A stretch of DNA of 35,908 bases. Source: Chara braunii (Eukaryota; Streptophyta; Charophyceae; Charales; Characeae). The DNA lies in NCBI GenBank assembly GCA_003427395.1, contig BFEA01000854.1:50071-85978 (forward strand), read 5' to 3'. The position numbers and the translations under genes were made by a program. Positions within the stretch are counted from its first letter, which is position 1. Each line of letters begins with the position of its first letter. Below the pieces are notes generated by a model. The model ran no database searches, was not told the origin of the DNA, and saw only the letters and a program-made list of their open reading frames with translations. This document shows, piece by piece, positions 28,263 through 35,908 of this stretch.

Positions 28263-28673
28263 TTTTCTTTTTTTTTGGGGGGGAAGGCGCATTTTCGGAA
28301 GTTGATACCCTATATTCATATCATAACGCATGTGCATTGTATATGAATACAATGCACCCCGTGCATTCTATTCGGAAGACTATAGTAGAAGTCTCCCAAT
28401 CGCAGATACGCTGCTGGGCAAAATATTTTTTAAAGACGGAATGTTAAGGGACGCTGGACACAATTCCCAGCACGTGAGGCTCCCCACGAATACGAATATA
28501 GTGTCTTAAACCACCAGTACCTTTCCAATTTATCGGCTGCGGGCGAAACAAAAAGGCCGAAACGGAAAACGGGCCGATGATTCAATTTATCAACAGTGGC
28601 CTGAACCCGCTTGGCTTCCGCGTTACCTGGCGCAGAATTGCTTTTGAAACTGGAAAGGTACTGGTGGACAGTA

Positions 28674-28715
<42 letters not shown>

Positions 28716-28872
28716 GAGGCATGGGGCAAAATTCAGTCTGGTGTAGAGTTTCTCCTTCTCTTATTGAACTTGTCAACTGTTTTCTATTTCAAGGATTGTG
28801 AATTTGTGATTGCATCAAGGTAGTCAAAGATATAGAACACACTTACTCACCCTGTGGCTGGTTTTAGCAGAT
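28263..28872. other. Unassigned; contains a 31-nt poly(A)
   Basis: No gene seen. Positions 28681-28711 are pure A, possibly a retroposon tail on plus, but no body is recognised upstream. ATTCATATCA...TGCATTGTATATGAATACAATGCA at about 28315-28355 contains short inverted repeats. Confidence 0.4.
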
Positions 28873-29028
28873 AGAATTCGTGTTCGAAACCTGTATATAG
28901 CTCCTGTTTTACACACAGGCACGAAGTATGAGCACGCAGACTCTTTTTTTAGAATTCGTGTTCGAAACCTGTACATAGCTCCTGTTTTACACACAGGCAG
29001 GACGTATGAGCACACAGACTCTTTTTTC
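28873..29028 (+). repeat. 78-bp tandem duplication
   Basis: AGAATTCGTGTTCGAAACCT begins units at 28873 and 28951. Both continue CTCCTGTTTTACACACAGGC and end GCAGACTC / CACAGACTC plus a T run. There are about five differences. Each has a small hairpin (CCTGT...ACAGG) and a B-box-like GTTCGAAACC, but no A box, so no pol III gene is claimed. Confidence 0.9.
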
Positions 29029-29428
29029 CAAAAAAAAAGGCTGGATGAACCAGGAACGTCACGTTTGAGTGAGGCCTACCCCTGGCAGCAGGGCACAGAG
29101 AAGCAGTAGGATAAATGTATTCATGAAAGGAGGAACCAAATAGAAAATTCTAAATTCGACAATCACCCATGACAGCTGATACTGACCATGCCCGTCAAAA
29201 CAGTCACAATAGCAAAGGTCATGTTGATTGCACGCCAGCATGAAAGAATAACGTGGTCTATCACAGGTGAACATAGAGGCAGCATCACATATAACCAGAG
29301 CATAGATGTTTGACAGCACACACCACAGACCTCACAACAGATAAAATTTAGCAAGTGGTGAAGATGTTGGTAGGGGTCATAGATATGGGGCGGGTGACTG
29401 AACTTTTGCATGGGCGTTTCCAACAGCC
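29029..29428. other. Unassigned, no gene seen
   Basis: Minus frames of 86 and 96 residues overlap here in different registers without recognised motifs. No exon borders stood out clearly. Confidence 0.4.
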
Positions 29429-29600
29429 AATCCCCCTGAAGGGGGGCAATCAATGGTGTTGGGGGTTCCTGCGGCCATAATGAGCTGAAGCCTGAAGTTG
29501 GGCATTACTGTATTATGTTTTCACTTGCTGGTGGAACAGGAGCTGGACTGATGCTTCCCAGAATTGAAACGTGTCAGGACCACAAGACCCTGCTTTTGGG
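29429..29600 (+). repeat. Dispersed 3'-end repeat, copy 2
   Basis: Counterpart of 11611-11800. It has AATCC, a hairpin CCCCCT-GA-AGGGGG in place of the CTCCATC-AA-GATGGAG of copy 1, then GGCAATCAATGG and TTTTCACTTGCTGGTGGAAC, and ends CAAGACCCTGCTTTTGGG. The hairpin position is kept although its sequence differs, which points to selection on RNA structure when the family was active. Confidence 0.7.
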
Positions 29601-29936
29601 AGGGGGGAAAAGGAAATATTGCAGGTGTGGGTAAAAGAGTCCAAACTTAAACTGGGATGCAGGCACTGAGACACTCTCATTTTGCGTACAGAAAAAAAGA
29701 ACGGTTCTCACTTCGTGTGACCATGCTCCTTGCTGGTCTTCTCTGTGCAGTGTCAATTTTGAGAAACAAAAACCAAACAAGTGGACCCGCGGTGCACAGA
29801 AAGAGGATGTGAAGCAGCGTACGCGTTTCAGTTTCTCTTTGTTCCGGTGTTTGTCTTTCCATTTTCGCGAAATTAGTTGAAGAAAGTGGCACCTTTAGGC
29901 TTCTCCCTTTAAGTCAAACTGGTCTGTGAAACTGTG
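29601..29936. other. Unassigned, no gene seen
   Basis: Non-repetitive sequence with no supported frame or splice-bounded segment. Confidence 0.4.
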
Positions 29937-30055
29937 ATGTGTCATTGGATAATGAATTCAATTCTGAAAGTGAATTTGTTGAGAAAGTGGCATTGTGTCA
30001 TTGACGGATGAATTTGCTTAGGAAAGTGCCATGTGTCATTGGATGATGAATTGGG
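29937..30055 (+). repeat. Degenerate short tandem units (~40-50 bp)
   Basis: TGTGTCATTG(G)A-GATGAATT recurs at about 29938, 29993 and 30032, separated by GAAAGTG(G)C-type sequence. There are three imperfect units. Confidence 0.65.
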
Positions 30056-30562
30056 TCAAGTTACTCAAGTAGTGTTTTCTGTCCCCTAATAAATCGCAAT
30101 TAGCTTGCAGAAGGAATGCCCCTTTCTCAGAACAAAAATTCAAAAATTAGTAATTACGGTTAAATTACCCAAGCAAAAAGGCAAAAAAGGGGGAAAACAC
30201 CATGTATGAAAGCCTGCAGCTTCTTCTCGTCCACGGAGGGTGAGTCAGGGCCTAAGATTAGGCCGAAAGGCGCAGTCGATGGACAACAGGCCTGCCCATG
30301 ACACTTCTTTTTTTTTTCTGATCAACCCCATCGCTGAGAGATGCTGGATTAAAGTGGTTCGAGAGCAGGACCCATCTTCCTGCTGCCCTCCGCCAGAACA
30401 CCATCCATGGTACGCTTGCGATCGAGGTGAGCTACTACCATGCACGTGGTTGAACCCGGGAGGGTCCTGCTGTGTGTCCCGTGATCGCAGCGGATTCTTA
30501 GCAGCATTTTTCCGCCTTTTCTTCATTCCTCCTTTTTCCTTTCCCCCTCTCGTTCGTTGATA

Positions 30563-30564
<2 letters not shown>
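30056..30564. other. Unassigned; weak plus-strand exon-like segments
   Basis: ATG at 30201 in CACCATGT opens a 12-codon plus segment that meets GTGAGT at 30240. A second plus segment (about 30339-30427, including WIKVVREQDPSS) ends at GATCGAG followed by GTGAGC. They could be small exons, but each is short and the acceptor of the second is ordinary, so I do not call a gene. Confidence 0.25.

Positions 30565-30630
<66 letters not shown>
30565..30630. repeat. (GA)n microsatellite
   Basis: A pure GA run. Ser/Leu-rich minus frames through it are artefacts. Confidence 0.96.
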
Positions 30631-30631
<1 letters not shown>

Positions 30632-30805
30632 CATTGTGTTCCTTCGGCAGTTTTGCCGATCCCGTGGTCATTGATTGGATAACGGTAGATCCACGTCAGC
30701 ACGTTACATCCTGACCGCCATGTGAGCAGAAGGGGGAGCAAAACAAAACAGAGGGGAAATTGTGTGACGTCAAATTGAAGTTGCCCCGGCAAAGGTCTCA
30801 CTCAC

Positions 30806-30990
30806 CAGGTTGAACTCTTCTTTGAGCTGCGCAAGCATGCGAACCAAAGTGCCTCGAGGACAGGATTCCCACACTTTTCCCGGCGCTATATAAAAGGTTG
30901 AAAGCACCATCTCGTGATCAGGAAACCTACACATCCATCTCCGCATAATGTCAGTGCCTGCACTGGATACCCTTATTTCAATTAGTCTGT
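30806..30990 (-). CDS. Candidate host-gene exon, product unknown
   Basis: On minus, CATCCCTCTCCCCCGCACTCATAG is a strong pyrimidine tract plus AG acceptor. The segment reads 2 nt plus 61 codons and ends CTG followed by GTGAGTGAG (30797-30805), a near-consensus donor. The peptide is protein-like (RLIEIRVSSAGTDIMRRWMC early, RMLAQLKEEFNL at the end) with a mix of charged and aromatic residues and no repeats. The frame stays open upstream, so a longer exon starting at an ATG near 31074 is also possible. I do not recognise a family. It shares its strand with the 26082-26298 candidate and could belong to the same gene with a repeat-filled intron of about 4.5 kb. Confidence 0.42.
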
Positions 30991-31143
30991 CTATGAGTGC
31001 GGGGGAGAGGGATGAAAAGCACTGCCACACCTCCACCGACGTGCATGAGATCATCAACAACAACTCGGACATGTGGGAATGACAAGCAATACAGTGATGG
31101 TGACCATCAATGTGGGCAAGAATTGCCAAATAAAAAAACAAAT

Positions 31144-32362
31144 TGTAATGGCCTACAAAATTGCAGACTGAGAAACTTGCTGTTTTCTGGATTTTGTTGC
31201 TCGTTCGACTGACTTGCTGAGATTCCTGTATTCTGCTGAGATTTTATGTGTGCATGATTGCTGAGTTTCCATGTGTTTGCCTGCCTGTATGATTGCATGT
31301 GTCTTTGTGGGACCCGCTGGGGAACCTGTGTGCTGGAAAGGCTCGCAGGCCTGGTACTTACCTGTGGCCATATGTGTGTATGTGTGCGGGGTTGCAGCTG
31401 GGTAGTTGAATAGGGAACGTCCGCGAAGGCCAGAAGTTGGCAGAAACACTCAACCAGCGGGTAGGTAGGCAGAAGAAGACAACAAGTTAGTTCCTGGAGG
31501 CCAGGGTAGAAGCTAAGAGTCCGGTAGGCTTAGGGGAAAAGGTACTGGTCCACGTAGCCTGATTCTAGAGCCTGAAGGAGACTGCAATGTTGTTTCCCTC
31601 CGAAATTGGGAGGCACCGGTAGACTTGGAAGCTGCGCGGCATAGAAGCAACTGCGCGAGGAGGCACTTCGATGTTATATCAAGTTGGGAGGCGAAGTGCT
31701 CCGCCTCATTTGTGGGCGTGCAGCTTGGTGGCTCGCTCCTGGAGCGACCACCCAGCATAAGCAGCGCTGGGCGAGGAAGAGGCGGGCTTTGCGCTTTTGC
31801 GCTCCACCCCTACGATGGAGAGGACTAAGGAGGAGCATCCAGGGAGAAAGACTAGTAGGAGGAAGAAGGTGAGCAAGGAGGAAAGTGACGGGGGAGCTTA
31901 CCCGGCTATGGTGGACTGTACTTTCTCTTCTTGGTTGGCACTGCAACTGGAAGGCCCCAAGTGGGGTAATACATGGAAGGAAGACTCTGGGAGGGGTAGG
32001 AGGCATCACAGCCACAGCAGGAGAGAAATAGTGGCTTTGCGTTGTCCTTTGAACATCGGAGCTCACTCCGATGGTCCTCCATATCCACCGGCTATACGTA
32101 GTAGAAGGAGGAGGTGTGGGATGGCTATGATGGACTTCTTGAGTGGCGGTCAGTAAGGGGGGGGTTCAGACAATGGTTCTGGTTCATTCTTTCATTGTTA
32201 TTATTATTATTATCATTAATGAGAGGTTGGGGGAGTTGTTGGAGGACGAAGATGGTGGCCGTTGAAAGGGCATTGGCATTGGTGCTTAGTGGTGTTCATC
32301 AACTTCTTCTTCTTCCATTCTTATTTCTTCTTCTTTCTTTGTCTATTCCTCTTTCCAAGTTC
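31144..32362 (+). repeat. Tandem repeat unit R2 (1.2 kb)
   Basis: Begins TGTAATGGCC and GCAGACTGAGAAACTTGC and parallels R3 along its length: GGTACTTACCTGTGGCC, TGTTTCCCTCCGAAA, GGAAGGCCCCAAGTGGGGTA, TTGCGTTGTCCTTTGAACAT, TGGTTCATTCTTTCA plus TTATTATTATTA, and a TTC-rich end. It is directly followed by R3. No frame is conserved between copies. TG...CA ends are not seen, so I do not call it an LTR. Confidence 0.8.
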
Positions 32363-33433
32363 TGTAATGACCCGCCAAAAACACAGACTGAGAACACTGC
32401 TGATTTCTGGGATTTGCCGCTGGAATGAATGCCTTGCTGAAATTCCCGCATTCTGCTGTGATTTCCATGTCTGTGTGTGTGTGCGTGCCTGCTGGTTTGC
32501 ATGCCTGTCTGAGTGCTTGTCCGCTGAGTGTGTGTATGACCCGCAAGGGTACTTGTTGGTTGAAGGGCCCCGCAGGGCCGGTACTTACCTGTGGCCGTGA
32601 CTTTGAGGGTTGCAGGGGGGAAAACACTCAAGTAGCGGGGGTAGGCCCGCAACACTTAGAACAGCGGGGAAAAACACTCAAGTAGCAGCTAGGCCGGTAC
32701 CACTCAAAGTAGTGGTAGGGGTGTTGGGTACTGGAGGCCGAGCAGAAGACGACAAAAAGTTGGCGTTTTTAGAGGCCCAGTAGCGGTAGGATAGCGGTAG
32801 GCCGGTACCAGTCCAAGTAGCCCGGGTCTAGGGCCTGTGCGGAGGATAGCAGAGCCTGCAATGATGTTTCCCTCCGAAAGGGAGGAGGTACCGGTTGCTG
32901 GGAGGCCGCTCGGCCTGGAAGTCACCACCCAGGAGGCCGGTAGGCCACTATATCTCCAGGAAGAGCAAAGAGCTCTTCCTCATTTGCGGTGTGCAAGGAT
33001 TGGCGACATGCTGCTGGAGCGCAGCGCTGGTCTGGTGCAGCGCTGCTTGGAGGTGAAGGGCCGCTGGAGCTCAGCCTGGCTATGGCGAGCANTCCAGCTT
33101 GAGGAGGAGGAAGAAGGGGGCATNGTAGGAGAGTGGCGGGGCACTTACCTGGCTATGGNAGACACCATNTTCATCANCTTGTTGGGCGCTGCATCTGGAA
33201 GGCCCCAGTTGGGGTAGTGCGGCACCAGNGAAGCTCGAGGCAGAGTCAGGCATAGCGGACCAAGTCAGCAGCGGCATAGCTGCTCTGCGTTGTCCTTTGG
33301 ACATCAGCGCAGCACCATAGCTTCTTGGGTTGTCCTTTGGACATCAGCACAGCACCCTAGCTGCTTGGAGTAGTCCGTCATAGCCTATGCATGAGAGAGG
33401 AGGCTGAAGGAGGGAAGCCATAGCTATGGTGGA

Positions 33434-33437
33434 CTGG

Positions 33438-33469
<32 letters not shown>

Positions 33470-33470
33470 G
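33434..33470. repeat. (GTT)n run
   Basis: A trinucleotide run inside R3, encoding Gln runs on minus; not coding. Confidence 0.93.
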
Positions 33471-33628
33471 AGTTGAGTCAGCAGTAAGAGGGAACTTCGG
33501 ATATTGATTCTGGTTCATCCATTCAGTGTTATTATTATTATTGAGGGAAGAATAAGATTGGTGAAGAGAAGGAGGAGAAGGAAGGTGGAGAGAGAAGGGG
33601 GAATTGTCATTGGTCTTGCTGGTGCATA

Positions 33629-33682
33629 TCTTCTTCTTCTTCTTCTTCTTCTTCTTCTTCTTCTTCTTCTTCTTCTTCTTCT
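33629..33682. repeat. (CTT)n run
   Basis: A pure CTT run at the end of R3. The matching place in R2 (about 32299-32337) has a shorter, impure TTC stretch, so this is an expansion in R3. Confidence 0.93.
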
Positions 33683-33741
33683 TTCTCTCTCCTCTGGTCT
33701 TTATCTCTTTGCAAGTGCTTTCATTTCTTTCGCAATTTGGT

Positions 33742-33868
33742 GGCATTGTCTTTCATTGTGAATTTGCACTTGGGAAATGACCAGGATCGTAACAGTTCCT
33801 TCATTCCAGTTTCAATTGAACCGCATTGTCTTTCTTTGTGCACTGCAAGATAGCCAGGATCATAACAA
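33742..33868 (+). repeat. ~80-bp degenerate duplication
   Basis: GCATTGTCTTTC-TTGTG ... CCAGGATC-TAACA occurs at about 33743-33799 and 33822-33868, with a deletion in the second copy. Confidence 0.7.
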
Positions 33869-34431
33869 AAATATTAATTGTGCAAACAAATAGTTCAAGA
33901 GCATTTGATTTAACCCCCACTCTTTTGTCAATTCTCTTGAGATCCTTCCCCCAACTTGTCAAACAAGCGCAGGGTTGATCCTGCGAGGCGCAGCAGGCCT
34001 CTCATGGGCCCATAGGCCAAACTGACATCAATACCGTTTGTATACCAGCGCAGCGCACACGTTGGAGGAAAACAGCAAAAGAACAGGAGTGGTTTAATGT
34101 ATTAAAAAAAAGAAAAAAAATACACAACAGAAACAAAGGTACGGCAGTGGTGGCTAAGAAAGACAGGACACAGCCAGGGTCACTTCTGCCCATCTGGCAG
34201 CTATATATGGCTGAAGACGTCTGTCTATCTCTGGACTTTGGTGTGGATTTCGTGTGTACTCTGATTGTTGGAGTGTCAATACAAGTGGTTCATTGCAGCA
34301 TGGTCATGAATCGATTGATGTCATCAAAACACATGAATTTGGTTGACCACGTGCTGCAACAAACAGAGAACCTCGTCCACATGGCCAAACCGCGTTCATA
34401 AAACACAGGTGAGATACCATGGGGTAGGTGA
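33869..34431. other. Unassigned, no supported gene
   Basis: A minus segment at about 33937-34028 (after TGATGTCAG) is open for roughly 30 codons to a TGA and could be a terminal exon, but it lacks a good pyrimidine tract. The plus 84-residue frame at 34147-34401 ends just before CACAGGTGAG and has no recognisable motif. Confidence 0.3.
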
Positions 34432-34575
34432 ATAACATACACCTAGACTCTTCTTTCAGATTGTTTACTTCCTTTATTTACCGGACGTAACCCCCAAACG
34501 TTCATAACATGCACCCAGAGTCTCCTTTCAGATTGTTTACCTTCTTAATTTACCGGGTGTAACCCCACATGGAAC
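34432..34575 (+). repeat. 72-bp tandem duplication
   Basis: ATAACATACACC/ATAACATGCACC begin units at 34432 and 34504. Both contain CTTTCAGATTGTTTAC and ATTTACCGG-GTAACCCC. There are about ten differences. Confidence 0.88.
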
Positions 34576-34972
34576 GACGGATCGCCAATGATGGAGCACC
34601 CTTTTGAAGGTTCATCCGTCATGTCAACTACAAGAGAGCGGATAATATTCGGGTTAGCGCCTGTGAATCAGAAACACTTCAGTTCGTTTGAGAGTAATGG
34701 CCAGCTTTGCACGTTAATGTTACTTGTGATTGATCGACTTTGGTTTAGAACAACAACAAACCATAATCCACATGACTCACATAGGACTCGCCAGGTTTAT
34801 TGACATGATCAGGCAACGAAATCCACACCATTATCTTTCCACATTTTCATCTCATACAGTCCAGCATAACATGGACAGCCCAATGAACAAGCAGTCACAG
34901 GAGCTCCAGCTTGGAGAAGAGAGCGCACCAGGGAATTGTACGACGAGTGTCTTCTTCAGGGATCACGCAAAC
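34576..34972. other. Unassigned, no gene seen
   Basis: Short plus frames only, none with recognisable motifs. Confidence 0.4.
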
Positions 34973-35101
34973 CTGCTTTTGTAGTCCATATGGGCATCCA
35001 GTAGCGATTTTATCATACAGACTCGGTAGTGAAATCACTGCCTCGGGGGTGGTCATCCCTTCAACAATTGTGACTTTCTCATACCGTTGCTTTGGAACAG
35101 C
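34973..35101 (-). CDS. Candidate 43-codon exon, product unknown
   Basis: On minus the segment follows TTTTGTGACAG (in-frame TGA just upstream, so the open stretch begins here). It reads exactly 43 codons and meets GTTTGC after AAGCAG. The frame would also stay open for 25 more codons to a TGA. The peptide is protein-like (YEKVTIVEGMTTPEAVISLP then YDKIATGCPYG). The donor is weak. It is too short to appear in a minimum-length frame list. The neighbouring plus-strand candidate at 35289-35414 cannot easily coexist as an internal exon of another gene. Product not recognised. Confidence 0.35.
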
Positions 35102-35288
35102 CTGTCACAAAAGAATTGGAACCATAAAGAAGAGCAGTGGGCAAACACACGAACAAACTGTTAAGCAGACCAACAAGCTGCAGGAAAGAGAGAAAAAGAA
35201 AGAAAGGAGAAGCAATATTATTTTCACAACTAGACTGAACTAGTTCATTACCATTGCAATTGATTAGCTAAATTCTTTCCAATTGTAG

Positions 35289-35414
35289 GCATGCATACCA
35301 TTCAGCTACCATCAAGGTACATCCCAGGCGTGAGGCTCTCAGGACAAGAGATCAAAGAGACACCCAAGAAAGCAGGAGATAAAGCTGCCTTTGAGAGGCC
35401 GTACGATGAGTCCA
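35289..35414 (+). CDS. Candidate exon on plus, product unknown
   Basis: TTCTTTCCAATTGTAG is a fair acceptor before 35289. The frame (2 nt, then ATG CAT ACC ATT) is open to GAGTCCA, followed by GTAAGG (35415-35420), a good donor. The peptide includes LPSRYIPGVRLSGQEIKETP and KKAGDKAAFERPYDES. An alternative acceptor is at 35305. The frame continues open past the donor for about 70 codons with a Glu/Lys/Gly-rich composition. I do not recognise the protein. Low-to-moderate support only. Confidence 0.33.
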
Positions 35415-35420
35415 GTAAGG

Positions 35421-35908
35421 GGCTTAACTTGTGTGCAAATCGGTATTGTATACACGAAGATGAGAAGTTTGATAGTAATCCACACCCAAAAGGACAAGAA
35501 GAAGAGAAGGGCAGGGAGGGGGTGAGAGGCAGCACAAACAAAGGGCTGCGGCTGGAGGGGCAACCAATAACAGTTCCATGTTTATGGCAGCACAAACCAT
35601 TGCACATGAGGAACACCAACAGAAGGTTGCAGTAGCCCGTCAGTTTTGATTAACCTTCCATCCCTCGTGCAAGTAAGCAAATTGAAACGGTTTTCAACTT
35701 TACTGTGGCAGATGCAGCACCCAGGGCTCGATCCCTAGACCTCCCCCTCACCCGTGTACAGTACTCTTGTGGACCCGTGTGTAGTTGAACCCGCAACCTG
35801 TGTTCTGAAAGTCGTATATTTAGCTGTTGTATATAGTCTGGTCGCCGGGTCTTGCGCTGTAGGTCTGTTGTTTAGGAGTCAATAGCAGTGGTCCCTCACC
35901 CGTGTACA
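35421..35908. other. Unassigned; 15-bp motif repeated at window end
   Basis: CCTCACCCGTGTACA occurs at 35747-35761 and again at 35894-35908, where the window stops. This suggests the start of a second copy of a unit of about 147 bp. AGGGCTCGATCCC at about 35721 and GTTGAACCCGCAACC at about 35786 look B-box-like but have no tRNA fold. Confidence 0.5.

Larger units (their letters stand above)
32363..33715 (+). repeat. Tandem repeat unit R3 (1.35 kb)
   Basis: Begins TGTAATGACCCGCC. It is collinear with R2, and markers shift from an offset of 1220 at the start to about 1330 near the end because of insertions. These include a duplicated GTTGTCCTTTGGACATCAGC segment (33291-33355), a GTT run and a longer TTC run. 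Isolated N bases at 33092-33229 mark uncertain consensus. Start identity with R1 and R2 shows a dispersed family. Confidence 0.8.

Noticed and set aside
30446-30462. GAACCCGGGAGG as an Alu-like fragment
   Set aside because: Chance similarity of 12 bases; no further SINE sequence around it.
31144-32362. Calling R2 and R3 a pair of LTRs
   Set aside because: The start TGTAATG is LTR-like, but the unit end lacks CA, no primer site or internal region lies between the copies, and no target duplication was found.

Overview
This is a eukaryotic nuclear window with almost no intact genes. It is dominated by broken retroelements, non-autonomous DNA-transposon candidates, microsatellites and locally duplicated repeats. 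The retroelement families are of plant/streptophyte type: a Ty3/gypsy element with an initiator-Met-tRNA-like primer site, and L1-type LINEs whose ORF2 ends in the zf-RVT zinc region common in plant LINEs. Together with sparse, widely spaced exon candidates in repeat-filled sequence, this suggests a large repeat-rich genome, possibly a charophyte alga such as Chara. That assignment is inference and was not searched.

Layout. 1-4.3 kb: microsatellites, a foldback MITE candidate (518-980), a possible acidic repeat protein (1334-2023, minus), local direct repeats and a hAT-like MITE candidate with near-perfect 8-bp target duplications (3671-4271). 4.5-10.9 kb: a decayed minus-strand Ty3/gypsy element. 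Reading right to left it has a probable 5' LTR (10245-10886), primer site (10221-10241), a leader with a nested solo-LTR candidate (9537-9843), gag (8968 to about 7017), protease-RT (6932-5589) and RNase H-integrase (5655-4498). The integrase core and the 3' LTR are missing. 11.6-14.4 kb: a dispersed 3'-end repeat, a U6 snRNA retropseudogene (12017-12127) and a 5'-truncated plus-strand LINE. 15.0-16.9 kb: a very C-rich repeat block containing a 54-nt C run. 16.9-24.4 kb: a nearly full-length but frame-broken plus-strand LINE with ORF1 (RRM-like plus zinc knuckle) and ORF2 (endonuclease, RT, zinc region), ending at a 460-nt assembly gap.

24.9-35.9 kb: a mosaic of tandem and dispersed repeats. 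Three copies of a roughly 400-bp unit (about 24.99-26.02 kb) each carry a hammerhead-ribozyme-like core. Two diverged 1.2-1.35-kb tandem units lie at 31.14-33.72 kb, with a partial third copy at 28.0 kb. Scattered among them are a few short open segments with canonical splice borders (26082-26298, 30806-30990 and 34973-35101 on minus; 35289-35414 on plus). These may be exons of host genes with long repeat-filled introns; I could not identify their products.

How the parts relate: the LINEs supply the endonuclease and reverse transcriptase activity that best explains the U6 retropseudogene and the 3'-end-only repeats. The two MITE candidates would depend on transposases encoded elsewhere. No operon, CRISPR array or intact autonomous element is visible.
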